From positions 230,592 through 294,591 of the forward strand of contig CBDCEX010000012.1 of the NCBI GenBank assembly GCA_965216025.1: a stretch of DNA of 64,000 nt, written 5' to 3'. The stretch's first letter is position 1, and the number at the start of each line of letters is the position of its first letter. The DNA comes from JADFQT01 sp965216025. GTDB lineage: Bacteria > Chloroflexota > Dehalococcoidia > Lucifugimonadales > UBA3495. The translations under genes were made by a program, and so were the position numbers. A model generated the notes under the pieces. That model did no database searches, was not told where the DNA came from, and saw only the letters and a program-made list of their open reading frames with translations. Positions 46,323 to 56,055 of the stretch are shown here, piece by piece.

Positions 46323-46346
46323 GGGAGCAGCTCCGCGCTTACCTCC

Positions 46347-48035
46347 CTAAGACTTCTTCTCAGCTGCGGCGGCTAGGCGGCGGGTGATGGCGGCCTCGGC
46401 GCGGGGGCTGATGGCCCGCTGCACCGTCACGTTCACCAGGGCCGGCTTGTTGGCGGCGAAGGCTCGCTCGATGGCCGGCTTTAGGTCCTCCGGCTTCTCG
46501 ACCAGCTCGCCGTGGCCGCCCAGCCCCTGCGCCACCAGGTCGTAGCGGGTGGGCAGCAGGTCGGTCCCCACGGTGCGGCCGTACAGACCCAGCTGTATTT
46601 GCCGGTCGATGCCCCAGGCGGCGTCGTTGCCCAGGATAGTGACCACGTTCAGATTGTGGCGCACGGCGGTATCGAACTCCATACCGTTGAAGCCAAAGGC
46701 CCCATCGCCGGTGAGGTTAATCACCCGCGACTCCGGGTAAGCCAGCTTGGCGGCCATGGCCGAGGGGAAGGAGGAGCCCAGCATGCCCAAACCGGAGACG
46801 TAGGACCAGTGGCGCGGCATCTGCGCCGGCAGCAGGGCCCGGCCGAAGTGGCAGAAGTCTCCACCGTCAAAGGACAGGAAGTCGTCGGGCCGCAGCATGG
46901 ATTGGATTGTCTTGTGGACGTACATACCGTGCATCGGTGTTTCCGCCACCGCCAGACTCTCCGCCCATTCGGCATGGGCGGCCCGTTCCGCGCGCAGCTC
47001 GTCCAACCAGGGCAGGTCTTGCCAGGAGTGGGCCGAGGCCTCCTGGGTTATCTGCTCCAGCACGCTGGGAACGTCGCCCACCATGCCCACGGCTACTCCC
47101 CGGTTTCTGCCGATTTCGGCGGCCGAGGGGTCGATCTGAATGATCTTGGCGTCGGCGGCCACGTTGGGGGGCCGGCAGAAGCCGATGGTGTAATCCTGTT
47201 TGCGGCCCAGGAGGATGACCAAGTCGGCGTCACGAATCTTGCTGGCCGCCCGGTTCAATCCCCGCTCGAAAAAGCCAAAGCTATAGGGATGGTCGTCGGA
47301 AAGCAATCCCCGGGCCTGGCCCTCGGTCAGCACCGGGATTCGAGTGGTCTCCGCGAATTTTTGGAGCGCTTCCTGATTGTCGGTGTAACCGGCCGCATCA
47401 CCGGCGATGGCGAAGGGACGCTTGGCCTGGCGCATCAACTCCACCGCCTGACGGACCAACTCGGGCTGGGCTTGGAAGGTCTCACTGGGGCGGTACTCGT
47501 CCGGATTGAAGAAGTTGACCTCGGACTCTTCCAACTCTTGCTCCTGCACGTCCATGGGAATGGTGAGGTGGACCGGACCGCGCCGGCCGCTGTAAGCCAG
47601 CCGTACCGCCCGGGCGATGGTGTCGGGAATCCGGCGGGCATCGTAGACCATCAGCGACTCTTTGGCTACCGGAGCGGCCATTCCCACCTGGTCGATTTCC
47701 TGCATCGCTCCCCGGCCCAACTCAGCCAGGTCGGCCGAACCGGCGATGGAAAGCAGCGGGCTTTCGCTGTGCATCGCGTTGGTTAGGCCGGGAATGGCGT
47801 TGGCGAAGCCGGGAGTGGTGTAGGTGCAGACTCCCAGCTGGCCGGTTATGCGGCCCCAGGCATCGGCCATGTGCACCGCGGCCTGCTCGTGGCGGGTGTC
47901 AATGAAACGGAAATCCTGGTCCGCCATCACCTCCAGCAGGGGAAGAATGTGATCCCCGGCCAGGGTGAAAATGTTGGTCACTCCTTCCAGTTTCAACGCC
48001 TTGCCTATCAGATGACTGCCGGTTACACGAGCCAT
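46347..48035 (-). CDS. Thiamine-pyrophosphate enzyme (acetolactate synthase-like)
   Basis: This 562-residue protein has three TPP-enzyme domains: an N-terminal PYR domain with Glu50 (FIDTRHEQAAVHMADAWGR) that activates the cofactor; a central domain (RPFAIAGDAAGY to QIDPSAAEIGRN); and a PP domain with GDGAFGFNGMEF and NDAAWG, which bind TPP-Mg. It resembles acetolactate synthase large subunits and oxalyl-CoA decarboxylase/2-hydroxyacyl-CoA lyase. No small regulatory subunit is adjacent, so a catabolic carboligase or lyase is as likely as IlvB. AGGAGG precedes the start. Confidence 0.88.
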   Translation of the reverse strand: MARVTGSHLIGKALKLEGVTNIFTLAGDHILPLLEVMADQDFRFIDTRHEQAAVHMADAWGRITGQLGVCTYTTPGFANAIPGLTNAMHSESPLLSIAGSADLAELGRGAMQEIDQVGMAAPVAKESLMVYDARRIPDTIARAVRLAYSGRRGPVHLTIPMDVQEQELEESEVNFFNPDEYRPSETFQAQPELVRQAVELMRQAKRPFAIAGDAAGYTDNQEALQKFAETTRIPVLTEGQARGLLSDDHPYSFGFFERGLNRAASKIRDADLVILLGRKQDYTIGFCRPPNVAADAKIIQIDPSAAEIGRNRGVAVGMVGDVPSVLEQITQEASAHSWQDLPWLDELRAERAAHAEWAESLAVAETPMHGMYVHKTIQSMLRPDDFLSFDGGDFCHFGRALLPAQMPRHWSYVSGLGMLGSSFPSAMAAKLAYPESRVINLTGDGAFGFNGMEFDTAVRHNLNVVTILGNDAAWGIDRQIQLGLYGRTVGTDLLPTRYDLVAQGLGGHGELVEKPEDLKPAIERAFAANKPALVNVTVQRAISPRAEAAITRRLAAAAEKKS

Positions 48036-48486
48036 AATGCCTCCTTAGGTCAGATTGAAATCAACAAAATTGGGCTTCCTTATTTGGCTTCCCGGCCAGC
48101 ATCTAGCCGGCCGGGCGGTTTCCCCTGGGTTGAATCCATACCTGGTATCGTTGGTCAGGTAGATTATGCGAGGGGGAAGCCGGGCCGTCAAGCAAGGCGT
48201 TGGGTGTGGAGGCCTTGGGTCTGGCGCTCTGGGTTCCGGCTTTCATCGGAACGACGAAGGTAATGCAGAGGGCATTCCTCCTTCTCAAAATCTCGAATGA
48301 CTCCTGTACCGGGGGATTTACCCAAACGGTGCGCCTATGGGCTGCCGGAGTGACGGATATTATTGGGACATTATTGGGCGTTTAGCGGGCCTTTAACGCA
48401 TGGCATCTTTGCCAAGGCCCTGCTATCATCCTTGTCGGTGTGGTGTGATGGGATTTCCCCAGAAGTTAGAGAGGCCCTGATACACA
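48036..48486. other. Gene-free region with a dispersed repeat fragment
   Basis: At 48227-48262 the segment gggttccggctttcatcgg resembles the common dispersed cattccggcgaaagccggaa repeat type seen again at 55599. No gene is supported. Confidence 0.5.
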
Positions 48487-48675
48487 ATGAATCGAAAAAA
48501 GGCTAAGCAACCCAATCAGATCAAGCCCCTCGCCAGCGGGCTGTTGTTAGGAGCCATCACTGCGGGAGGTCTGGTAACTGGGATATTGGGGTTGAAGGCA
48601 CGGCAGGTCGAAAGGGAATCCAGCAACTTTTTCGAATGGTCTGGCCTTACCGGAACAAAACAAAAGTCTCGCTAA
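48487..48675 (+). CDS. Small hypothetical membrane protein
   Basis: This 62-residue protein has a Lys-rich N terminus (MNRKKAKQPNQIKP), one Gly/Ala-rich hydrophobic segment (LASGLLLGAITAGGLVTGILGL) and a polar tail. No strong Shine-Dalgarno is seen and no family is recognised. The charge pattern fits a single-pass inner-membrane protein. A chance open frame cannot be excluded. Confidence 0.4.
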   Translation: MNRKKAKQPNQIKPLASGLLLGAITAGGLVTGILGLKARQVERESSNFFEWSGLTGTKQKSR

Positions 48676-48692
48676 GAGAGTGTTTAATAAGT

Positions 48693-48935
48693 CCTTGCGA
48701 TGGGCAACGCCCCGAAGCACACTCACTGAGAAAACGAGATTGCTTCGCGGAGTTTATCCTGAGCGCAGCCGAAGGGCTGCTCTGTAAATAGCCCGTTCGC
48801 CCTTCGAGAGCCTCAGGACGAACGGGTTCCCTACCGCTCGTGGTGAGCCCGTCGAACCATGAGCAAAGGGAAATCCATTTTCATCTGTCGGTGGCGCTCC
48901 GCCGGAGCATGATAACTCGCACTGACATCGGTTCT
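48693..48935. repeat. Dispersed repeats: attgcttcg-type fragment plus R1 copy 2
   Basis: The left part (48693-48777) shares gagattgcttcgc and gagtttatcctgagcg with the hairpin at 13960-14066. The right part (48778-48935) is the second copy of the R1 family found at 6290 and 62076. The stretch up to 49040 holds nothing else. Confidence 0.8.
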
Positions 48936-49040
48936 TTCGTTAGGTGTTCTCAGCGCCCCTTGACGACGTTCCAGAAACTTGGCGTCCGCTTTCTCCTAGG
49001 TTCTGCCCCTGCCCATCGCATTACCAGGCGCTTCCTATGC

Positions 49041-49073
49041 AAAAAGAGAGGCCCCGCCGAAGCGGGGCCCTAA
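49041..49073 (-). terminator. Rho-independent terminator after the HesB gene
   Basis: On the minus strand ggccccgc-ttcg-gcggggcc forms an 8-bp stem with a TTCG tetraloop, followed by tctcttttt. It lies 28 bp beyond the stop of the 49101-49511 gene. Confidence 0.9.
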
Positions 49074-49100
49074 AAAGCAAGCGTTAATCCAGTTGGGGCT

Positions 49101-49511
49101 TTAATGCCCGTGTCCATCGCCACAGCCGCATCCACCACCGCTTCCTCCGCCGCTGCCACAACCGCATCCTCCGCCACCACCACTGCCGCAGCCACATCCA
49201 CCGCTTCCGCAGCCGCCGCCGCTGGCGAACATGGGATTGTTGATGACGAAACCCACCTGGCCACCGAACTGCTCCACATAGTCTATGGTCGCTTCTTCCA
49301 GGAAGGGAGCGCTATCCGAGTCCATCAGCAGACTCACTCCGTCCAGAGCGAGGATAGTGTCGTCGGGCTGGCTTTCCTTCTCCATGGTCAGCATGTACTG
49401 AAGGCCACCCTGCTCGGCGGGCATCGCCACCACCCGGAGGGAATTCCCAGCTTCGCCTTCCTGATCGATGACTTCCCGGAGTTTTTCTACGGCCAATGGT
49501 GTGATTTCCAT
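49101..49511 (-). CDS. HesB/IscA-like protein with a Gly/Cys-rich tail
   Basis: This 136-residue protein begins with an A-type Fe-S carrier fold (MEITPLAVEKLREVIDQE, SLRVVAM, DSDSAPFLEEATIDYVE, GFVINNP). The first ligand Cys of the family (usually in GGCSGF) is absent; the region reads AEQGGLQ. From about residue 97 the tail is Gly/Ser with eight Cys in CG and CGCG clusters, ending DGHGH. Relatives normally have only GCGSSF there. It may carry or scavenge metal. It has its own terminator and no isc/suf neighbours. Confidence 0.82.
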   Translation of the reverse strand: MEITPLAVEKLREVIDQEGEAGNSLRVVAMPAEQGGLQYMLTMEKESQPDDTILALDGVSLLMDSDSAPFLEEATIDYVEQFGGQVGFVINNPMFASGGGCGSGGCGCGSGGGGGCGCGSGGGSGGGCGCGDGHGH

Positions 49512-49701
49512 AATTTTACGCTTCCTTTATTGGCATACCGAATGAGAATCTGAGAAAAGGCTCTCATCTAAAGCCTAACATACCAGCTTCATAACAGTCA
49601 ATTGCGGTAACCCTTACTTTTAGGGTCGGTTGTTGATGGGACTTCCCGAGCGCCCTGTCATTGCTTCGTCGCTGAGGCTCCTCGTAACGACAGGCTAGGC
49701 T

Positions 49702-50853
49702 TCACCGGGCTAGTCTGCGGCGGAAATCTTCCGGCACGGTCCCCATGCGCCGCCGGAACGCCGTGTCCTCCCGTTGGGGGACTTGGCGGGCGGCCTCTGC
49801 TATCAGCTCCACTCCGCCTAGATAGTCGGCCAGGTGGATAAACTCAGCTTCAATTCGGTCCTCCGGCGCGCCGTTGTGGTAGTTGCCCAGCGGGAAGGCG
49901 ATGCCGGTGGCGCGGTAGCCTTGCCAGGCGAAGGCGCTGGCCTCGCAGGTGCCACCGCTCATTAGCTGGCGCTGAATTTTTATTGGCTCCGGGCGGTCCT
50001 GTAGGATTTCTCTGGCCTTGGTGAGAACCGTCTCGGCTTCGGAGCTGAAGGTGAAGGCGGCGTCGCCCACTCGAATTACCGGGCCACCACCGATTTCAGC
50101 GCCGGGCAGGCTGCGGCTGGACTCCAGGGAGACCACCAGGGTGTCCTTGGGCAAAGTGTTGGCCTCCGCCAGCAGGCGAGCGCCGACCAAGCCCACTTCT
50201 TCGGCTCGGGTAAAGACGCCGTACACATCAACGGGAACCTCTTCTTGGGACAAGATGCTCAACGCGGTCAGGATGCTGCCGCAGCCGGCCAGGTCATCCA
50301 AGGCCCGCATCCGGATAAAGTCGCCATCCAGCTGGAAATCCACCAAGTCGAAAACCGCCGGGCAGGGAATTGGGACTGCCGGAGATTCTGTCATATGCGG
50401 TTCCGCCAGCTGAATTCGTACCTGCCGGTCCTCAATGTCCCCCAGCCTCTCCACAATCGTGGCCGGCAGCCGCCGTCCATCGGGTAGAATCACCTGCAAG
50501 GATAGGCCGGGCGCGAAGCCGCCCGGCGGAACGCCTCCCAGGGCCTTCCCGATCAGGAAGTCTCCCCCAGAAGTTACGCCGGAAGTTACCTCAGCAGCGA
50601 CGATTTCAAACCCGGGATGATCCATGTGTGCCACGAAGGCTATGGGGGGATTCGGCGTGGATACGGAGGTAGAGCCAGACCGAGCTGGCAGGCTGGCGAG
50701 GATGTTTCCATAGCCGTCCTTCTCGAAGCTCACTCTCATCTCCCCCAGAACTGCCTTAATTAGGTCGGCGACGCCGTCCTCGGAAAAGGATGTGGCCGGT
50801 GAACTACCTAGCCGGGCTAGAATCTCCAGGGCCTGCTCTTTCCAGCTGGGCAT
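49702..50853 (-). CDS. M42-family aminopeptidase-like metallopeptidase
   Basis: This 383-residue protein has di-metal ligands visible in order: His in AFVAHMDHPGF, Asp in MRALDDLAGCGS, the Glu pair in TRAEEVGLVGA, Asp/Glu region VVSLESS and His in PLGNYHNGAPEDRIE. This matches M42 (FrvX/glutamyl aminopeptidase) tetrahedral aminopeptidases. A small tandem duplication encodes VTSGVTSGG in the inserted domain. It is alone on its strand. Confidence 0.88.
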   Translation of the reverse strand: MPSWKEQALEILARLGSSPATSFSEDGVADLIKAVLGEMRVSFEKDGYGNILASLPARSGSTSVSTPNPPIAFVAHMDHPGFEIVAAEVTSGVTSGGDFLIGKALGGVPPGGFAPGLSLQVILPDGRRLPATIVERLGDIEDRQVRIQLAEPHMTESPAVPIPCPAVFDLVDFQLDGDFIRMRALDDLAGCGSILTALSILSQEEVPVDVYGVFTRAEEVGLVGARLLAEANTLPKDTLVVSLESSRSLPGAEIGGGPVIRVGDAAFTFSSEAETVLTKAREILQDRPEPIKIQRQLMSGGTCEASAFAWQGYRATGIAFPLGNYHNGAPEDRIEAEFIHLADYLGGVELIAEAARQVPQREDTAFRRRMGTVPEDFRRRLAR

Positions 50854-51613
50854 AATCCTTCAACCTCCGAAGTGGTTTGAAGGATTATATCAGCCGGAAG
50901 CCGCCATGAGGATCGGCGGCGGCCTAAATAGGGTCAAGGCAATACCGCCATCTGGTCTGCCTGGGCCAGGTCGGGATCGTCGATCCGGAACTCGACCGAA
51001 ACGCTTTCCTGGGAATCGTTGAGGGTAGACTCGACGAAAAGATCGATCTCCAGGTAGTCGGTATTGTCTACCGTGGTGTACGACGAGAATGGGAGGGTCG
51101 CGGTATAGGTTTGCCATTCGGTCCCGGCGATGTTAATGGTATTAGCCGAATCGGTGGCCAGGGTTGCGCGAACCGTGCCGTCGGTCTGGCGGATCAGCAG
51201 ATCCAGGTCGGCGTGAACATCCAGCCGCACTAATCGGGTGTATCCCGCGATGGAAATATCGGTGCCGAGGTCCTCCACGTACTCCCCCCACAAGTTGCCG
51301 CTATTGATGCCGACCCCGGCCTGAACGTGGGAGCCGGCCGGCAGCCCTTTGTTCCAATTGTCCGTTGAGGCGCCGTGCCGAAACCCAATGTCGCTTTCGT
51401 TGGCGACCTCAGCGTGCAGCAATAACCCGTTGGCTGTGGTGTCAACCCCAAAGGTGTCGGCATCCAAGGAGGCCCAAACTCCGGTCACCGGCGCGGTGGC
51501 GGCCAGGTCGTCGGCGTAGTAAACCACCGAACCTTTGGTCTGCCCCACCAAGTAAATGTTGGTGGCGCTGTCTAAATAGGTCTCGAATTGCTTAGGAATT
51601 GTCACGAAATAAC

Positions 51614-51642
51614 TTGACCTCTACAACATGCTCAGCTATACT
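51614..51642 (+). promoter_or_regulatory. Promoter of the ISAzo13 transposase
   Basis: TTGACC and TATACT are separated by 17 bp, 6 bases before the GTG start. Confidence 0.65.
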
Positions 51643-51648
51643 TAATGG

Positions 51649-52867
51649 GTGATAGTTGAAGGAGCGATTCAAGCTCGTTACCAAGCGATTGCCCCCGTTG
51701 TGGACGAGCGGGTGCGGCGGCTGGTGCTTGCCGCTGAGGCGTCTGCGGCCGGGCGTGGTGGCCAGGCAGCGGTTGCAAGGGCCACCGGAGCTTCTCGCGG
51801 GACGATTCGCCGCGGCATACGGGAGTTGGGCCAGCCCGGCCGTAGGGGCCGCGAAGGGCCGCATCCGCCATCCTGGAGGCGGCCGGAAGCGCACCGTCGA
51901 GCATGACCCGAGCTTGCGCGAGGACTTGGACCGGCTGGTGGAGCCGACCAGCCGTGGGGATCCCGAGTCCCCGCTGCGCTGGACCTGCAAGAGCGTGCGT
52001 CAACTGGCGGCGGCATTGAAGCGCCAAGGGCACCAAGTCAGCCATCGCATGGTCGCCGAACTGCTCCACGACATGGGCTATAGCTTGCAAGCCAATCGCA
52101 AGACCCTGGCGGGGACGGAACACCCGGACCGCAACGCCCAGTTTGAGCACTTGGACCGGGCGGTGCAACTGCAACTCTCCCTGGGAGAGCCGGTGATCTC
52201 CGTGGACACGAAGAAGAAGGAACTGGTGGGGCCCTTCAAGAACGGTGGGCGGGAGTTGCGTCCCAAGGGAGCGCCGGAGCAAGTGCTGGTGCATGACTTC
52301 CTGATTCCGGATCTGGGCCGGGTCAGTCCTTATGGGGTGTACGATATCGCCCAGAACGAGGCCTGGGTCAGTGTGGGGACGGACCACGATACGGCTGCTT
52401 TTGCCGTCGAGAGCATCCGGCGTTGGTGGCGCGGCATGGGGCAGGCGCTCTACCCGAGCGCCACTCGGCTGCTGATAACGGCCGACGCGGGCGGCAGCAA
52501 TGGGTATCGGCTCCGCTTGTGGAAGCTGGAGTTGCAGAAATTGGCGGATGAGACGGGCCTTGAAATCGACGTGTGCCACCTCCCACCAGGGACCAGCAAG
52601 TGGAACAAGATCGAACACCGCTTGTTCTCCGCGATCAGTCAGAACTGGCGCGGAAAGCCGCTGGTGAGCCACGAGGTGGTGGTGAACTTGATCGGGGCGA
52701 CCACGACCCGGACGGGGCTGCGGGTTCAGAGCCAACTGGACACCAACCGATACCCGGCCGGGCGCACCGTATCGGACGACGAACTCGAAGCCATCTATTT
52801 GCGTAGAGACTCTTTCCATGGTGAATGGAATTATTCGCTGCTACCCCGCGTTGCGCTGCTCAATTGA
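51649..52867 (+). CDS. ISAzo13-family transposase, one frameshift near the N terminus
   Basis: The first about 65 residues (IVEGAIQARYQAIAPVVDER, GASRGTIRRGIRELGQPG) lie in the frame of 51649. The rest, from RIRHPGGGRKRTVEHDPSL to the end, lies in the frame of 51656, so one base is gained or lost between 51835 and 51860. The main domain has RWTCKSVRQLA, VISVDTKKKELVGPFKNGG, ITADAGGSNGYRLRLWK and PPGTSKWNKIEHRLFSAIS, characteristic of ISAzo13/Rhodopirellula transposases. Confidence 0.88.
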
Positions 52868-53878
52868 ACTAATTATTTCGTGACAATCCCTTATTGCCGT
52901 CCAATCCCACCAGGTACATGGTGTTGCCTCTGGCCGGAGTTCGCAAACTGGTGTTGGAGTAGCTGCTGCCCACCTCTCGGATACCATATTGGCGAGCATC
53001 TCCGGTTATGAACAATATGGCTCCGTCGGCGTCGGAGTCCACCTGGCTGGAAAGGTCAATTGCGGCCCAAGATCCTGTGGTGCCGATGGTAACGTCGGTC
53101 GGGGATGCAAAGAAGGAAGGATCGGCGCCGATGGTGTACCCAATTAGTTTGAAGTCGATAATCGGACTGGTTATGTGGCCTTGGATTAGCCGATTGCTGT
53201 CAATCTTTACCATCTGCCAGCGGTGGTGGTCTACCTCTACCAGAACCGCTCCGTAGTAGGGGTTGGACATGTAGTCGCGGGAGTCCCCCTTGCCTCGTAA
53301 GACACCTCCCATACCCTCTTCTACTCCAGTATTAACCACTTCCACCACCGCTCCGGTAGCTCCGACGGGCACGTATGCGGTCAGATCTATGTCCTGCCAG
53401 CTCCCTCCTGTGGTTACGCTGATGTCCTGGGCATTTTCGAACCAAACAAATCCGAAGTCGGCTTTGTCGCGCCTCAACCGGTAGGTAACGTCCCAGGTGG
53501 AAGCGAGGATTTGGTCGGTGTCCGTTAAAGGAATGACGAACTTGCCGTCGTTGGGACTGGGCCGGACGCGAGCTACTTGCTCACTGGCGATGGATGCCGA
53601 CAGGGTGGCTGCGGTGCCGTCGGGAGAGGCCGCTTTCAGCTGGTAAAAATCAGAGCCTGTAATGCCGGTGGTTTCGGAATGAAAATAGTGGGTGCTGGGA
53701 CAGGAAAAGTAGCTGGAATCGATCACTCCACCGGGGGTGACCACCACCAGGGTTCCTGAGCTGTCGAACTGAATCAGAGGAGAAATGGGTACTTTAAAAG
53801 TGGCCGTTTCCGCCGGATTCCACTGGTTCGGATCCCGGGTATCGGGACTCAGAGACGCCAGGGTCCAGTTGGTGGTGT

Positions 53879-55151
53879 CAGGGCCTTTTCATTCTCCTGC
53901 CTGGTAGGTAAAGCCCATCATGTCGAAAGCTTCGCTGAGATGGGCATTGTGGCGGCGTAGGGCAGCGGCTACGTTGGAATGCCCAGCCCGACGTACCAAG
54001 CTGATGACCAGGTTTCGCAGGCCCGCCAGCACCTGAGGGGCGGCCCCAGTGCGCACCTGAGAGCGGTCCTCGTCGAAGGTCACATCCCGTACCCAGTGGA
54101 GGCGGTTCTCGATGCCCCAGTGCCCACGGGAAAGGCTCAACAATCGCCTGGCATCGGCATCAGTGGCTGGGAGACTGCTAATTGCATAGCTCACAGCCAC
54201 CTGTTTCTTGCCCTTCACGACCCGCTCGCGCTCTAGCCGACACACCTGTTGCAGATGCGGCCACGCTTCCCCGACCGTCCCAGCGCTGCTCACGTAGCCA
54301 TTTAGCTCTGGGTCGGCCAAGGCCCACAACTCTCGCCGCTCCAGCCGCCCATGACGCCGCTTTACTGGAGCATCGGCCCAGACCGTCAGCTTGGCCCCGC
54401 GTGCTCGCCACTCCGCTGCCAGCCAGGGAGGTACGGTTGGGCCACCAGCCCTCTCAGTTCCTAGCAGGGGAAAAAGCCACCTCCAAGTCTCGGCGCAAGG
54501 TGGGCTGATTCTCTTTAACTGGCAGCAGATACTCTCCGCCGCCTGCCACAATCTGCTCACAGACTTTCCGTTGGGTCAGTAAGGCATCAGCCACTACTAC
54601 CCGACCCTTCAGGGGTACCTGGCCCAATACTTCTTTGACCGCCGCCAATTCTTCCCCTTTGCCCGGCGCAGCTACCTGCGCCAGCACTGCCCCAGCGCGG
54701 CTAGCGTAGGCCGACACCAGATGGACCCCGGGTATCTCTTGGCCGTGGACCCCTCGCAAGGTTTTCCCGTCCAGGGACAGGGGGTCATCCGCCTCTACCC
54801 CGCTATTTGCCAGCCAGTTGCCGACTTCTGCCTCAAAGGCCGCCACGTCCAGGCCCTTGAACACCCGGTGGAGGGTGGCCACGCAGGGTGTCTTCTCCTG
54901 GCTGAACCCCAAAAGCTGCGCCGTAGCACCCCCTTGGTCCCGCCCCCATTGAGCTATGGCGTATAAGCTGCGGGCGCCGCACAGCATGGCACAGGTGGCC
55001 AAGGCCAGGATCGCCCCCAAAGAGTGGCGTCGCCCTTGGCTACTCCGGAAGTCAGGCACCAAATCCAGCGTTTCTCTCAAAGTCATCATCCTCCCCTCCC
55101 GCTTAAACTGGTAATAATATTATACTATTTTGATAGAATGAAAAGGCCCTG
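53879..55151 (-). mobile_element. ISAs1-family element C (near-identical to A)
   Basis: The element is 1273 bp, with perfect ends cagggccttttcattct / agaatgaaaaggccctg and a perfect 10-bp duplication ttggtggtgt at 53869-53878 and 55152-55161. It is inserted in the pilin-like gene. Confidence 0.95.
53889..55089 (-). CDS. ISAs1-family transposase with a single +1 shift, copy C
   Basis: Residues 1-211 (to DLEVAFSPARN) run in one frame from 55089. The remaining part, from FPLLGTERAGG to HWGIENRLHWVRDVTFDEDRSQVR and the C terminus at 53889, is in the next frame. The shift is at gctttttcccctg (T5C4), exactly as in copy A. Removing one base restores a full ISAs1 transposase of about 400 residues. 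Unlike copy A, the C-terminal half is continuous. Confidence 0.88.
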
Positions 55152-55474
55152 TTGGTGGTGTACTCCAGGTGGTTGACCGCCTTGGCGGAGGAGGTATCGG
55201 TGTAGTCTGCCAGCAGATCCATTTCGGAAAAGCTGGCGACCGAGACCTGGCCGGTATTATCCACCGGAGCGGTCAAAGTATTACATCCCAGGTCCATGGT
55301 AAGGTTGTCGGACTGAATGGCGATGGATGTGTTCGTGTACTCCACCTGCTGGGCTGTGCTCGCCTGAATCAGCCTGCTGTGGTCCGACCACACCTCGGTG
55401 AGGAACAGGAAGGTAAGGGCGGATAACACTAGGAAAGTGGCGGTGACGATAATGCCGGGGACTGCTTCACTCAC

Positions 55475-56055
55475 GGTTGATCGTTCCTACCGGCCTGTTG
55501 GGTAATTCTAGAGTCGGTACCCGGGAATCTGGTGAGTCCTAAACCAAAGCCAAAGTGGAATCTACATCGACACCGGATTGGGCAGCGCTGCCAACACCGT
55601 CATTCCGGCGCACGCCGGAATCCAGGAAACAGTGCAAAATGTACTTTCCTGGACACCGGGTTACGCCGGTGCGACGAAGGATTTTGCTCCTTCATGTTGC
55701 CCGAACTAACACACTGCCGATTGCCGAAGCAGACTCCGGGGTTTAGCTGAATGTAATTTTCACCTTGGTATCAGTTTAGGCGGGTAAACTTGTTAATTGT
55801 TCCCAACCAAATTTCAATCTAGCCAAGGCGAACCTTAAGTTCAAAAGCTCCTGAATGCTAATGGAAAGCATCCAGTGTGGCTTCGGTTTCCCTCCTGAGC
55901 TGTGAGCAGGATGAGACACGAGCAGAGGTGGAGTGGTAGTTGCCGGCCCGGCCCGGCGCTATGTTATGGTGTTATACTGCTCTTGCCGTGCTGGATACAA
56001 GTTTCGGGCGGGCAGCCGGTGGATTAGTTACCGGGCAGCGGTAGTAGGGGGAATC
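55475..56055. other. Gene-free region with a dispersed hairpin repeat
   Basis: The segment 55599-55677 has cattccggcgcacgccggaa and, after about 35 bp, a partner arm tcctggacaccgggttacgcc. It is a member of the widespread cattccggcg dispersed hairpin type. No gene is supported in the rest. It probably contains the promoter of the divergent pilin-like gene. Confidence 0.6.

Larger units (their letters stand above)
51598..52887 (+). mobile_element. ISAzo13-family element
   Basis: The element is 1290 bp, with terminal repeats attgtcacgaaataa at both ends. It interrupts the pilin-like gene; excision exactly at these coordinates restores the host frame with no target duplication left to remove. 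Confidence 0.88.
50934..55474 (-). pseudogene. Pilin/archaellum-like surface protein gene split by ISAs1-C and ISAzo13
   Basis: Three pieces, 55474-55152, 53878-52888 and 51597-50934, join in one frame of 656 codons once the two IS elements and one 10-bp duplication are removed. The junctions read YTTN-WTLASLSP and GNKG-PKQFETY. The N terminus (SEAVPGIIVTATFLVLSALTFLFL) is a pilin-like hydrophobic helix. It is followed by a region with FSEMDLLADYTDTSS, reminiscent of FlaF/FlaG-type archaellum proteins, and long Thr/Ser/Asp-rich repeats with YLVG and TTGSW(Q/A)DIDL motifs suggesting beta domains. The function is unconfirmed. Confidence 0.85.

Noticed and set aside
46512..47786. Plus-strand 424-codon open frame opposite the TPP enzyme
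   Set aside because: High GC makes antisense frames open; the minus-strand TPP enzyme has complete motifs.
48103..48288. 61-codon minus-strand open frame containing VVPMKAGTQS
   Set aside because: This peptide is typical translation of a dispersed noncoding cattccggcg-type repeat.
51632..52819. Minus-strand open frame inside ISAzo13
   Set aside because: Antisense shadow of the transposase; it also does not continue the host gene frame across the element.
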